From: Rhodococcus sp. 4CII
Lineage (GTDB): Bacteria; Actinomycetota; Actinomycetes; Mycobacteriales; Mycobacteriaceae
Assembly: GCF_014256275.1 (NCBI RefSeq)
Contig: NZ_JACCFE010000002.1
Coordinates: 3,001,001-3,065,000 of the forward strand
Reading direction: 5' to 3'
Length of the DNA stretch: 64,000 nt
Positions 37,267 through 45,408 of the stretch are shown one piece after another; within the stretch, counting starts at the first letter, position 1; every line of letters starts with the position of its first letter. Position numbers and translations under genes: made by a program. The notes beneath the pieces are model-generated. The model worked only from the letters and a program-made list of their open reading frames with translations. It ran no database searches and had not been told where the DNA came from.

Positions 37267-37740
37267 ATGCCGACGCCCCTGCACCCCCACGCCGCGCATG
37301 TCGCCGAGACACTGATCGCGCGAGGACACCATGGGGTGATCGTGACCCAACCCGACTCCACCCACTCCGCGGCCGAGGCAGCGGAATCCCTGGGGGTGGA
37401 CATCGGGGCCATCACCAAGTCGCTGGTGTTTCTTCTCGACGACGATCCGATCCTCATTCTCGTGTCGGGGGCGCACGAGGTGGATCTGGCGAACACCGGC
37501 AAGCGACTGCAGGGAAATCTGACCCAGGCACCTCTCGACATGGTGCGGATGGCCACCGGCCAGCCGATCGGCGGTATCGCCCCGCTCGGCCATCCCACCA
37601 ATCTCCCCACCTACGTCGACAACGCCTTGTCGGAGCACGCGGAACTGTGGGCGGCCGCCGGGCACCCGGACACGGTCTTCCGCACGTCGTTCTCGGAGTT
37701 GGTGCGGATCACCGCCGGCCTCGCGATCGACGTCGACTGA
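37267..37740 (+). CDS. YbaK/EbsC-type aminoacyl-tRNA deacylase
   Basis: 157 residues of the YbaK/ProX fold, with the key lysine in GAITKSLVFLLDDDPILILVSGAHEVDL and the motif PIGGIAPLGHP. The family hydrolyses mischarged tRNAs such as Cys-tRNA(Pro). ATG 37267 (MPTPLHPHA) is chosen; it starts 34 bases after the membrane gene, perhaps in the same transcript. Confidence 0.88.
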   Translation: MPTPLHPHAAHVAETLIARGHHGVIVTQPDSTHSAAEAAESLGVDIGAITKSLVFLLDDDPILILVSGAHEVDLANTGKRLQGNLTQAPLDMVRMATGQPIGGIAPLGHPTNLPTYVDNALSEHAELWAAAGHPDTVFRTSFSELVRITAGLAIDVD

Positions 37741-37830
37741 ATCCCCTGCCTGCAGCGCCCCTATAGTTGACGGCACATCTCGTGACCGCGAGTGGCACAG
37801 TGACCCACACGGGCCGACCCGGAGAATGAT

Positions 37831-38415
37831 GTGTCCGACAGAGCCGAGAACGCCGATACCGTCGATGGTTCGCGTCTCCCCCGCGACCCCCGACCCGCGC
37901 CCGGAATCAGCGCGGACGACTACCGCGCAGCCCTGCGTCGTCACCCCGCGGGGGTCACCATCGTGACCCTCGACGCCGGATCCGGCCCCGTCGGCTTCAC
38001 CGCGTCGTCGTTTTCCTCGGTGTCCCTGGATCCGCCGCTGGTGTCGTTCAACATCGCGAACACGTCGTCGAGCATCGAGGCGCTGCATTCAGCGGAGTCG
38101 CTGGTGATCCACCTTCTCGGGGAGCACCAGCAGCACCTGGCTCAGCGGTTCTCGCGCAGCGCCGACCAGCGGTTCAGCGACGAGTCGCTGTGGGCGCGGC
38201 TCGGCACCGGCGAACCGGTCCTCCACGGGACTCCCAGCTGGTTGCGGGTCGTCGTGGACCAGTTGCTTCCCGTCGGCGACCACACGCTCGTGATCGGCCT
38301 CGTCACCCGGGTCCACGCCGAGGCCGACGACGATTCCGCGTCCGCTCCCCTGCTCTACCACGAGGGCCGGTACTACCGGCCCACGCCGTTGGGTTCGACG
38401 AACAACGGCAACTGA
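37831..38415 (+). CDS. flavin reductase family protein (FMN-binding split barrel)
   Basis: 194 residues. The signature HPAGVTIVTL...PVGFTASSFSSVSLDPPLVSFNIANTSSS (about 38-80) is the flavin-reductase core, with the C-terminal LYHEGRYYRP. Such proteins supply reduced FMN to two-component monooxygenases. The GTG at 37831 has GGAG seven bases upstream. It converges on the short luciferase-like gene (five bases between stops), the kind of partner it would serve. Confidence 0.9.
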   Translation: MSDRAENADTVDGSRLPRDPRPAPGISADDYRAALRRHPAGVTIVTLDAGSGPVGFTASSFSSVSLDPPLVSFNIANTSSSIEALHSAESLVIHLLGEHQQHLAQRFSRSADQRFSDESLWARLGTGEPVLHGTPSWLRVVVDQLLPVGDHTLVIGLVTRVHAEADDDSASAPLLYHEGRYYRPTPLGSTNNGN

Positions 38416-38420
38416 CCGGA

Positions 38421-39047
38421 TCAGGAAGCAAGTACCCGCTCGCGGCTGGGCAGGTCGAAGCGACGCAGCGCTTCGTCGACGGCGTCGGCGGAGGTGACGA
38501 GGCCACGTTCCTCCAGCCACGGAAGCGTGCCGTCGACGAGCTGTTCCAGAACCCTGGGCAGCGACAGCGGCAGCAGCGTCACACCGTCGGCGACGCCGGC
38601 CGCCTGGATGTCGGCGATGAGCCCGGCCAGACCCACCGGAGTTCCGACGTACTGCAGCGACACAGGTTCGCGCGGGGTCTCCAGCGCACTGTCGAGGAGA
38701 GCGAGTTCCTTGCGCGCCGCACGGGCTTCGGTGGCGATGAGCACCTCGAGGTCCACCAGCACGGTGACGCCGTCGGGGTTCCGGCCGTCCGCGACGAGTT
38801 CGGCGCGGATCCGTGCGCGTTGTTGCTGCGCCTCGCGCAGATCGGACGCCCGGATCCGGACGACGTTCGGCGGGAACGACGTGAGGTCGAGCTGATCCGT
38901 CGAATCGGCGGTCAGGTCCACCCAGTAGTCGGCACCGTTGATGGGCCGTGTGCCCGCGGCGCCCTCGGCCGCCGGGTGGTGACCCGATCCGGTCAGTTCG
39001 ACGGCGACGCGAAGGGGACGGGAAACGAAGGCATTGTCTCGAGACAT
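38421..39047 (-). CDS. short luciferase-like (LLM) flavin monooxygenase-related protein
   Basis: 208 residues. The C-terminal part VGTPVGLAGLIADIQAAGVADGVTLLPLSLPRVLEQLV...PWLEERGLV matches the end of NtaA/SnaA/DszA-type luciferase-like monooxygenases. The N-terminal about 130 residues keep only part of the barrel, and typical family members are about 430-450 residues. It may be a shortened paralog with a scaffold or regulatory role, or a degraded enzyme; the reading frame is intact with a good site (GAGGAA). The family includes sulfur-acquisition enzymes. It is preceded by a Cys-codon leader ORF. Confidence 0.65.
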   Translation of the reverse strand: MSRDNAFVSRPLRVAVELTGSGHHPAAEGAAGTRPINGADYWVDLTADSTDQLDLTSFPPNVVRIRASDLREAQQQRARIRAELVADGRNPDGVTVLVDLEVLIATEARAARKELALLDSALETPREPVSLQYVGTPVGLAGLIADIQAAGVADGVTLLPLSLPRVLEQLVDGTLPWLEERGLVTSADAVDEALRRFDLPSRERVLAS

Positions 39048-39096
39048 TGGGGTTCCTCGGGAATGACGTGTGAATGAAACGGAGCCGGCAGAACGG

Positions 39097-39165
39097 TCAG
39101 CTCGAACACATACCCGAGGCGGTTCGGCAGAGATCTACATGCCGACGGCACCAGTGAGCAATCAT
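39097..39165 (-). CDS. 22-residue leader peptide (RRHVDLCR type) upstream of LLM-like gene
   Basis: A short ORF ATG 39165 to TGA 39097 encodes MIAHWCRRHVDLCRTASGMC and ends SS, with three Cys codons. The core RRHVDLCR is the recurring motif of actinobacterial putative leader peptides found before sulfur and cysteine genes. GGGAG lies four bases before the ATG. CCTCGGG inside the ORF (39113-39119) is exactly complementary to CCCGAGG at the Shine-Dalgarno of the next gene (39055-39061). That would hide the ribosome site unless a ribosome stalls on Cys codons. Confidence 0.7.
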   Translation of the reverse strand: MIAHWCRRHVDLCRTASGMCSS

Positions 39166-39193
39166 TGTGCTCCCAGCCTGCGATGCCATGGGC

Positions 39194-40489
39194 TCATACT
39201 AGCGCGTCCCGCGAAAAGCGAGTCTCCGGCACCGGATTCCACTGTCCGCTCTCCTTGGCGTAGTCCCAGTTCCGACGGCCGGCGACCAGGGTGCGCACGG
39301 CCTGGACCAGTCGATCCACGTCTGCGGAGCAACTGCCGAGCCCGACACTCACCCGGACGGCACCGTCGGGCCGCCCGAGGCGTCTCAGCAGCGGATGCGC
39401 GCAGAAGCGGCCGTCGCGTACCCCGATGCCGTGCTCGGCGGACAGGTAGGCGGCGATTTCCCCCGGCTCGAAGCCGTCGATCGTGAACGTCACGATTCCG
39501 ACCGTGTCGGGGGCGTCCGACCACAGCCGCAGGAACTCCAGACCGTCGACGCAGCCGAGTCCGTCGTGGAGCCGGGCGGTGAGCGCGGCCTCGTGTTCGG
39601 CCACGGCGCCGAAGTCCAGCGCGGACAGCGCGTCGCACGCGGCGGCGAGGGCCGCGGCACCGAGCACGTTGGGCGTGCCGGCCTCGTGCCGGGCAGGAGC
39701 GGGTGCCCACTGGGTGGATTCGACGGTCACGTTGCGCACCGCTCCGCCGCCTGCGAGGTAGGGATCGGCGGCGTCGAGCCAGTCCCGGCGGCCCACCAGC
39801 ACACCCGCGCCGAACGGGGCGTACAGCTTGTGCCCGGAGAACGCGAGGTAGTCGACACCGCACTCCGCGAGGTCGATGCGGCGGTGCGGTGCGAGTTGCG
39901 CGGCGTCGACGAGAATCCGTGCACCGCAACGATGCGCGACCTCGGCGAGGGCCGCGATCGGCAGCACTTCACCGGTGACGTTGGAGGCACCCGTCACCGC
40001 GAGCAGGGCGGTGGGCTTCGAGCACAGTTCCGCGACGAGCAGCCGGACGGTCTCCGCCAGAGTGTCCGCAGCCCTCACGATGCGAGAGCCCTTCCACGGC
40101 AACAGATTCGCATGGTGCTCGATGTCGAGAACCACGGTGCTGCCGGGAACGCATCCGGCGAGCAGATTCAGCGAGTCGGTCGTGTTCCGGGTGAACACCA
40201 CCACCTGGTCGTCGTCCGCACCGACGAACCGGGCAACGGAGTCGCGGGCCTTCTCGTAGCATTCGGTCGAGATCCGCGACGCGTAGCCGGCGCCGCGGTG
40301 CACGCTCGAATAGGTGGGCAGCAGCGCCGCGATCCGGTCGGTGACCTGCGCCAGGGCAGGCGCGCTCGCCGCGTAGTCGAAGTTGACGTAGGCGCAGTCG
40401 CCGCCCTGCACCAGCGGAACCCGCAGGTCGGAGCCCGAAACTTGGGCCAGCGGGGCTACACACACGTCGGCGGTCAATACAGCAGTCAT
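39194..40489 (-). CDS. class V aminotransferase / cysteine desulfurase-like PLP enzyme
   Basis: 431 residues from ATG 40489 (GTG 40492 also possible; GAGGG upstream). The fold is the SufS/Csd-type class V family. The PLP lysine is in YLAFSGHKLYAPFGAGVL, the aspartate motif is ILVDAAQLAPH, and the cofactor region is IEHHANLLPW. The C-terminal RFCAHPLL contains a cysteine near the usual desulfurase position. It could release sulfur from cysteine or act as a lyase. Expression is probably under the SAM-IV riboswitch just upstream, tying it to methionine/SAM status. Confidence 0.85.
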   Translation of the reverse strand: MTAVLTADVCVAPLAQVSGSDLRVPLVQGGDCAYVNFDYAASAPALAQVTDRIAALLPTYSSVHRGAGYASRISTECYEKARDSVARFVGADDDQVVVFTRNTTDSLNLLAGCVPGSTVVLDIEHHANLLPWKGSRIVRAADTLAETVRLLVAELCSKPTALLAVTGASNVTGEVLPIAALAEVAHRCGARILVDAAQLAPHRRIDLAECGVDYLAFSGHKLYAPFGAGVLVGRRDWLDAADPYLAGGGAVRNVTVESTQWAPAPARHEAGTPNVLGAAALAAACDALSALDFGAVAEHEAALTARLHDGLGCVDGLEFLRLWSDAPDTVGIVTFTIDGFEPGEIAAYLSAEHGIGVRDGRFCAHPLLRRLGRPDGAVRVSVGLGSCSADVDRLVQAVRTLVAGRRNWDYAKESGQWNPVPETRFSRDALV

Positions 40490-40536
40490 CACGACATCCC
40501 TCGTAGTCAGGGACTCGTCGCAGGGTCGGTGCCCTC

Positions 40537-40656
40537 TCGGAGTCCGCGCTTGCCGGGTCCGGTGTGAACCACAGCCTGGTCGTCACCCGGAGCACCCCGC
40601 CGCGGTGGAGGGTTGCCGACCAGCTAGCCGGGGCTTGACGCTGGTACTCGTGACCT
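40537..40656 (-). ncRNA. SAM-IV riboswitch
   Basis: On the minus strand the RNA begins GGTCACGAGTACCAGCGTCA at 40655 and continues with AAGCCCCGGCTAGCTGG, CGGCAACCCTCC, CGGGGTGCTCCGGGTGA and CGACCAGG. It ends GGCAAGCGCGGACTCC near 40540. These conserved blocks in order match the actinobacterial SAM-IV aptamer known from Mycobacterium. It is about 50 bases before the class V PLP gene start, so high SAM should reduce its expression. Confidence 0.9.
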
Positions 40657-40735
40657 GTTTCGAAGATTGCAGGATCGGCGCGCAGATGTCAACCCGAACG
40701 TCGAGAGGACCCGGAGTCGGGGAGGCGAACTCGCG

Positions 40736-42004
40736 TCAGCGAGGCGTCACCCCGAGGAGCGGCGCCAGCTGATTCGCAATCGGGTTGAGGTCCAGCCTGT
40801 TCGGGTCCTTCTTCGGTTTCGAGTCCCACGGCTGAACGGTGGCAGGGTCGCCGAACACGATCCGGTTCGCGCTGCGGACGCCGGTGAGGCTGCCCTGCGG
40901 GGCCGCACAGGACGCGGCGGTGTTCTGCGGGAAGTCCTGCTCCGTGTCGTCGAAGTTCGGGTCCTGCCGCTTCATGTCGGCGAGGATCGCCCGAGTGCCC
41001 TCGTAGCCGACGGTGCACGACGGGGGGTTGCCGGTCTCGGCCACCAGACCGAGGTGGACGGTCCCGTCGTCGGGCGCGATGGTCGACGACGCCGCCGCCA
41101 CCCCCGGCAGATAGACGAACAGCGTCTGCAGGGCCGTGGCCTGCGCCGAGATCGTCTTCGCCGTCACCGAGAGGTTGGCACGGTACGTCGTGAGGCCGGG
41201 GCCGACGTCCGAGACCAGTTGCCCCAGTTGCTCGCTCGCTGGGTTTGCGTTGTCGATCAGCCGCCGGACGTCGGGGTCGCTGATCCGCAAGCGATCCGCA
41301 AGCGAGTCCAGATCTGCACTGAAATCCTCGATCGCCGAGGACTGTTCGGACTGCGTCTCCAGAACAGTCCGGCTGTCGCGCACCAAAGCAACTGTCCGGT
41401 CGAGTGATTCGATGCCGGATTCCGACATCCCGGACAGCGAGTCCGCGAGCGACCGAAGGTCGTCCCCTCTGCCGCCGAATGCCGCGCCGAGTTCCGTCAC
41501 GACGGTATGGAGCGCGTCGATCGGCACGGACTCGGTCAATCCCTGTGTGCCCGCCAGCAATTCTTCGACGGGCACGGGTGTCGAGGTATCGACCGCGGCG
41601 ATGCGGGATCCGTTCGCCAGGAACGGCCCGCGGTCCGTGTCCGGCTGGAGGTCGACGTACTGCTCGCCGATCGCGGATCTGTTCGCCACAACGGCTTTCG
41701 CTGACGCGGGGATGTCGGGGGCGCTCTTGTCGATCTTCAGTTCGACGACGACGCCGTCCGCGGTCAGGGACATCTCCCCGACGCGCCCCACCGGCACGCC
41801 GCGGTAGGTGACTTCGGCATTGGTGAAGATTCCGCCCGACGTTTCCAACTCCAGGTTCACGGTGTATTCACCGAAGCCGAGGAGATTGTCGAGGCGCACG
41901 TAGTTGGCACCGACGTAGACGAGGCCCGCGAGGGCCACGAGAACGAACCCGATCAGCTGCCACCGGACGAGCGGCGACCTCACCGTCCACCGTCCATGCC
42001 ACAT
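40736..42004 (-). CDS. orphan MCE-family (MlaD-type) lipid-transport protein
   Basis: 422 residues. An N-terminal membrane anchor (about 14-36) precedes the MCE/MlaD domain (about 45-125, with the family-typical GIFTNAEVTYRGVPVGRVGEMSL) and an alpha-helical region with Ser/Leu-rich segments. The C-terminal domain matches the MCE-associated DUF (PNFDDTEQDFP...). MCE proteins move lipids or sterols across the actinobacterial envelope and normally sit in six-gene operons with YrbE permeases; here none are adjacent. ATG 42004 is kept; GTG 41983 is the alternative. Confidence 0.88.
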   Translation of the reverse strand: MWHGRWTVRSPLVRWQLIGFVLVALAGLVYVGANYVRLDNLLGFGEYTVNLELETSGGIFTNAEVTYRGVPVGRVGEMSLTADGVVVELKIDKSAPDIPASAKAVVANRSAIGEQYVDLQPDTDRGPFLANGSRIAAVDTSTPVPVEELLAGTQGLTESVPIDALHTVVTELGAAFGGRGDDLRSLADSLSGMSESGIESLDRTVALVRDSRTVLETQSEQSSAIEDFSADLDSLADRLRISDPDVRRLIDNANPASEQLGQLVSDVGPGLTTYRANLSVTAKTISAQATALQTLFVYLPGVAAASSTIAPDDGTVHLGLVAETGNPPSCTVGYEGTRAILADMKRQDPNFDDTEQDFPQNTAASCAAPQGSLTGVRSANRIVFGDPATVQPWDSKPKKDPNRLDLNPIANQLAPLLGVTPR

Positions 42005-42194
42005 GAACCGAGCGCCCTCCCGGCTGCGGCGAGTCGGGACCGGCTCGCGGAACGACGGTTGACGTTGGCGGCAGACACAGGCACTCCGATGACAGAGACA
42101 TACATGAGACTAACGGTCACACATATATCTAGTCCGAACTCGTCAGCTGCGCAAACTCCGCACCGGCGCCGGTGTCGCACGTCACTCACCGGTC

Positions 42195-42223
42195 TTGACT
42201 GAATTTTCAGTTTGGAATATCTT
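42195..42223 (+). promoter_or_regulatory. sigma70-type promoter with overlapping palindrome, agmatine operon
   Basis: TTGACT (42195-42200), 17 bases, TATCTT (42218-42223). A perfect palindrome ACTGAA-TT-TTCAGT (42198-42211) overlaps the end of the -35 element and the spacer, a position where a repressor would block RNA polymerase. It is 57 bases before the permease start. The TetR gene of the same operon is the natural candidate. Confidence 0.65.
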
Positions 42224-42279
42224 CGGTACCCAACAGGACGTGATGACGGTCACCTCCGCCACCGAAAGTGAGGTCCGCA

Positions 42280-43761
42280 GTGTCCACGAACCTCGACCCG
42301 ACGACGCCCCTCGACGACACCGCCCCCTCCCCACCGGAGGACCGCTTCGGACACGTCGAGACGATCGGGGTGGAGTACATCCCCGAATCGGAGCGCGATT
42401 CGCGACCGCTCAACATGCTCGCCGTGTTCTTCGGCGGCAATCTGGCGTTCTCGGTGATCGTGTTCGGCTGGCTGCCCATCACATTCGGACTCGGTTTCGG
42501 CAGCGCGGTCGCGGCCAGCGCGGTCGGCATCGGGCTCGGCACCCTCCTCATCGCGCCGCTGTCGCTCCTGGGTCCGCGCACCGGCACGAACAACACCGTG
42601 TCCAGCGGCGCGCACTTCGGAGTCAGCGGGCGGATGATCGGCTCCGGCCTCACCCTGCTGTTCGCCCTCGCCTATGCGGCGATCGCCGTGTGGACCTCGG
42701 GTGACGCACTGATCGCCGCCGCGCACCGCCTGTTCGGCACACCGATCGACAACGGCATGCTCGCGCTCGGTTACGGCATCATCGCCGCCGAAATCGTCGC
42801 CGTGGCGCTGTTCGGCCACGGCACGGTGGTCGCGCTCCAGAAGTTCGTGCTGCCCGTCGTCGCCGCGCTCCTTCTCCTCGGCGTGTTCGCTTTCGGTGGG
42901 CACTTCCACGGCGCGGACGGGGGCGGTGACTATCTGCTCGGCGGATTCTGGCCCACCTGGATCCTGGCCGTGGTGCTGGCCGTCGGCGGCCCGCTGTCGT
43001 ACGCCCCCACCTTGGGCGACTACAGCAGGCGGATCTCCCGCGTCCGGTTCACCGACCGTTCCATCGTCGCGGCCACCATGGCCGGCATCTTCTTCGGACT
43101 GTTCCTCACCGCGGCGTTCGGGTCGTTCACCGCCTCGACGTTCACCACGCTCAGCGACTCCTACGTCGCCGACCTGGTCGCGGAGGCGCCCGGCTGGTAC
43201 GTGCTGCCGATCGTCCTCGTCGCCCTCGCGGGCGGCCTCGGGCAGGGCGTCCTCAACGTCTACGCCAGCGGGCTCGACCTGGAAGCGCTGATCCCCCGGT
43301 TGCGGCGCGTCCACACCACCCTGATCACGTCGGCGCTCGCCGTCGCACTGCTCTACATCGGCGTCTTCGTCGTCGACGCCGTCGATTCCATCACCGCGAT
43401 GACGTTGGTGCTCAACGGTTTCGCCGCCCCCTGGGTGGCGATCAACGTCGCCGGGTTCCTGGTGGCGAGGCGAGGACGGTACGACCCCGTCGACCTCCAG
43501 GTCTTCAACCTCGGACGCAAGGGTGGGCGGTACTGGTTCACCGGCGGATGGAACCTGCGCGCCGTCATCCCCTGGGCGGCCGGATCCCTGTTCGGCGTTC
43601 TCGCCGTCGACACGTCGCTGTACTCCGGGCCCCTTGCCGACATCGCGCACGGTGTCGATGTCAGTCTTGTCGGATCGTCGGCCCTCGCCGTGGCCGGCTA
43701 CCTCGTCGCGCTGCGACTGTGGCCCGAACGCGTGGCCCCGGTCGAGGCGCCGACACCCTGA
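42280..43761 (+). CDS. NCS1-family purine/cytosine permease-like transporter
   Basis: 493 residues with about 12 membrane helices. Features are the NCS1 start GVEYIPESERDSRPLNMLAVFFGGNLAF and the motif GPRTGTNNTV. GTG 42280 is preferred because GAGG lies six bases upstream. First gene of an operon with TetR, AguB-type amidase and agmatine deiminase genes, so its cargo is probably agmatine or another guanidino/polyamine compound. Substrate assignment is inferred from context; the family usually carries nucleobases or allantoin. Confidence 0.8.
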   Translation: MSTNLDPTTPLDDTAPSPPEDRFGHVETIGVEYIPESERDSRPLNMLAVFFGGNLAFSVIVFGWLPITFGLGFGSAVAASAVGIGLGTLLIAPLSLLGPRTGTNNTVSSGAHFGVSGRMIGSGLTLLFALAYAAIAVWTSGDALIAAAHRLFGTPIDNGMLALGYGIIAAEIVAVALFGHGTVVALQKFVLPVVAALLLLGVFAFGGHFHGADGGGDYLLGGFWPTWILAVVLAVGGPLSYAPTLGDYSRRISRVRFTDRSIVAATMAGIFFGLFLTAAFGSFTASTFTTLSDSYVADLVAEAPGWYVLPIVLVALAGGLGQGVLNVYASGLDLEALIPRLRRVHTTLITSALAVALLYIGVFVVDAVDSITAMTLVLNGFAAPWVAINVAGFLVARRGRYDPVDLQVFNLGRKGGRYWFTGGWNLRAVIPWAAGSLFGVLAVDTSLYSGPLADIAHGVDVSLVGSSALAVAGYLVALRLWPERVAPVEAPTP

Positions 43762-43789
43762 GACGGCACGAACCGAAGGAGATTTCCCG

Positions 43790-44413
43790 ATGAGCGAGCG
43801 ACGCGATGCGATTCTGAAGGCCAGCGCAACGGCCATCGCCCAACGAGGCATCCGCGGGCTTCGCGTCAACGATGTCGCGGAAGTCGCGGGCGTGTCGCCG
43901 GGCCTGCTGTACTACCACTTCAAGGATCGCATCGGCCTCCTCGAGGCCGCCCTGAACTACATCAACGACCGCGCCCGCGCCTACCGCAGCGAAGGCGAGG
44001 AGTCCAGCGACTCCGCGCGCGACCGGCTCACCCGCTCCCTCCTCGGTGAGATCCAGGACCGCCCGGAGGTCGTGGAGAACTCGTTGGCCTGGAACGAATT
44101 ACGTGCATCCGCCGTGTACGAGGAGGCCCTGCGGGAGCCACTCGCGCGGACCACCGCGGCCTGGGTCGCGGAGATCGCCGACGCGATCACGCAGGCGCAA
44201 CTCACCGGCGAGATCTCCCGCTCACTCGACCCCCAGCCCACCGCGGTCACGATGACCGCCCTCGTCGAGGGACTGTCCGGGCGGTGGCTCTGCAAGGAGA
44301 TCACCACCGCGGACGCCCACTCCCACCTGCTCGGCGCGATCGACGTCGTGATGTCCGAGCCCACCCACCGCACCACCGACACCCCCGTCACCAGACCGAA
44401 GGAAGAACAATGA
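43790..44413 (+). CDS. TetR-family regulator of the agmatine operon
   Basis: 207 residues. The HTH spans about 5-50 (IRGLRVNDVAEVAGVSPGLLYYHFKDRIGLLEAAL); the C-terminal domain has the TetR_C shape. It begins 28 bases after the permease stop, with AAGGAG upstream, and its end overlaps aguB by ATGA. It probably represses the operon through the palindrome in the promoter at 42198-42211. Confidence 0.88.
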   Translation: MSERRDAILKASATAIAQRGIRGLRVNDVAEVAGVSPGLLYYHFKDRIGLLEAALNYINDRARAYRSEGEESSDSARDRLTRSLLGEIQDRPEVVENSLAWNELRASAVYEEALREPLARTTAAWVAEIADAITQAQLTGEISRSLDPQPTAVTMTALVEGLSGRWLCKEITTADAHSHLLGAIDVVMSEPTHRTTDTPVTRPKEEQ

Positions 44414-45408
44414 CCATCCGCACGATCACCGCGCCGTCCGCACCCTCCTCCCCCGCACGCTCCACGGAGTCCGCGCGCACTCCGCTGCGCGTCGGGTTGG
44501 TACAGCACCGCTGGCTGGCCGATCCGGACGCCCTGCGCACCGGGTTGACCGACGCGATCGGCGAAGCGGCGGCACTCGGTGCGACGGTGGTGTTCCTGCC
44601 CGAACTCACGCTGTCGAAGTACCCCGCCGACGTCCGCGCAAGCGGTACGCCCGGTCGTGACGCCGAGGACCTGACGACCGGACGCACGTACAGTTTCGCG
44701 GCCGCCGCTGCCGCCCGCCACCAGGTCTGCGTCCACGCCTCGCTCTACGAGAAGGCCGACGGCCCTGACGGTCTCGGATTCAACACCGCCATCCTCGTGG
44801 CCCCGTCCGGCGAACTGCTCTCCCGGACCCGCAAGCTGCACATCCCCGTCAGCGCCGGTTACTACGAGGACACCTACTTCCGCGGCGGTCCCGCCGACGA
44901 CGCCTACCCCGTCTACCGGCCTGCCGAACTGGACGGGGCCGCCATCGGACTGCCGACGTGCTGGGACGAGTGGTTCCCCGAGGTCTCCCGCATGTATTCG
45001 CTCGGCGGCGCCGAAATCCTGGTCTACCCCACCGCGATCGGGTCGGAGCCGAGCTTCCCCGCGTTCGACACCCAGCCGATCTGGCAGCACGTGATCGTCG
45101 GAAACGGCATCACCAGCGGCACATTCATGGTGGTCCCCAACCGCTGCGGCAACGAGGGCGGCATCGACTTCTACGGTTCCTCGTTCATCTCCGACCCGTA
45201 TGGCCGCGTGCTCGTGTCCGCTCCCCGCGACGAGGAGGCGGTCCTGGTGGCCGACCTCGACCTGGATCAGCGCAAGGACTGGCTCGATCTCTTCCCGTTC
45301 CTCGCCACCCGCAGGCCCGACACATACACCCGGCTCACGGACCCGGTCGACCACGAGCACCCCTACGGACTGACGGCGACGGTGGCGGCCGCGGAGATCC
45401 GGTCATGA
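44410..45408 (+). CDS. aguB: carbon-nitrogen hydrolase, N-carbamoylputrescine amidase-like
   Basis: 332 residues of the nitrilase superfamily. The catalytic triad is E65 (VVFLPELTLSK), K142 (RTRKLHIP) and C184 (LPTCWDEWFPE); the last block is the N-carbamoylputrescine amidase form. It should turn N-carbamoylputrescine into putrescine, CO2 and ammonia. It overlaps the TetR gene before it and the agmatine deiminase gene after it, so both steps of the pathway are coupled. The N-terminal about 25 residues are a disordered Ser/Thr/Ala extension. Confidence 0.85.
   Translation: MTIRTITAPSAPSSPARSTESARTPLRVGLVQHRWLADPDALRTGLTDAIGEAAALGATVVFLPELTLSKYPADVRASGTPGRDAEDLTTGRTYSFAAAAAARHQVCVHASLYEKADGPDGLGFNTAILVAPSGELLSRTRKLHIPVSAGYYEDTYFRGGPADDAYPVYRPAELDGAAIGLPTCWDEWFPEVSRMYSLGGAEILVYPTAIGSEPSFPAFDTQPIWQHVIVGNGITSGTFMVVPNRCGNEGGIDFYGSSFISDPYGRVLVSAPRDEEAVLVADLDLDQRKDWLDLFPFLATRRPDTYTRLTDPVDHEHPYGLTATVAAAEIRS

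Noticed and set aside
37741..37830. 15-codon ORF before the flavin reductase as a third leader peptide
   Set aside because: It contains no Cys codons and lacks the RRHVDL motif, and no pairing with the ribosome site was found.
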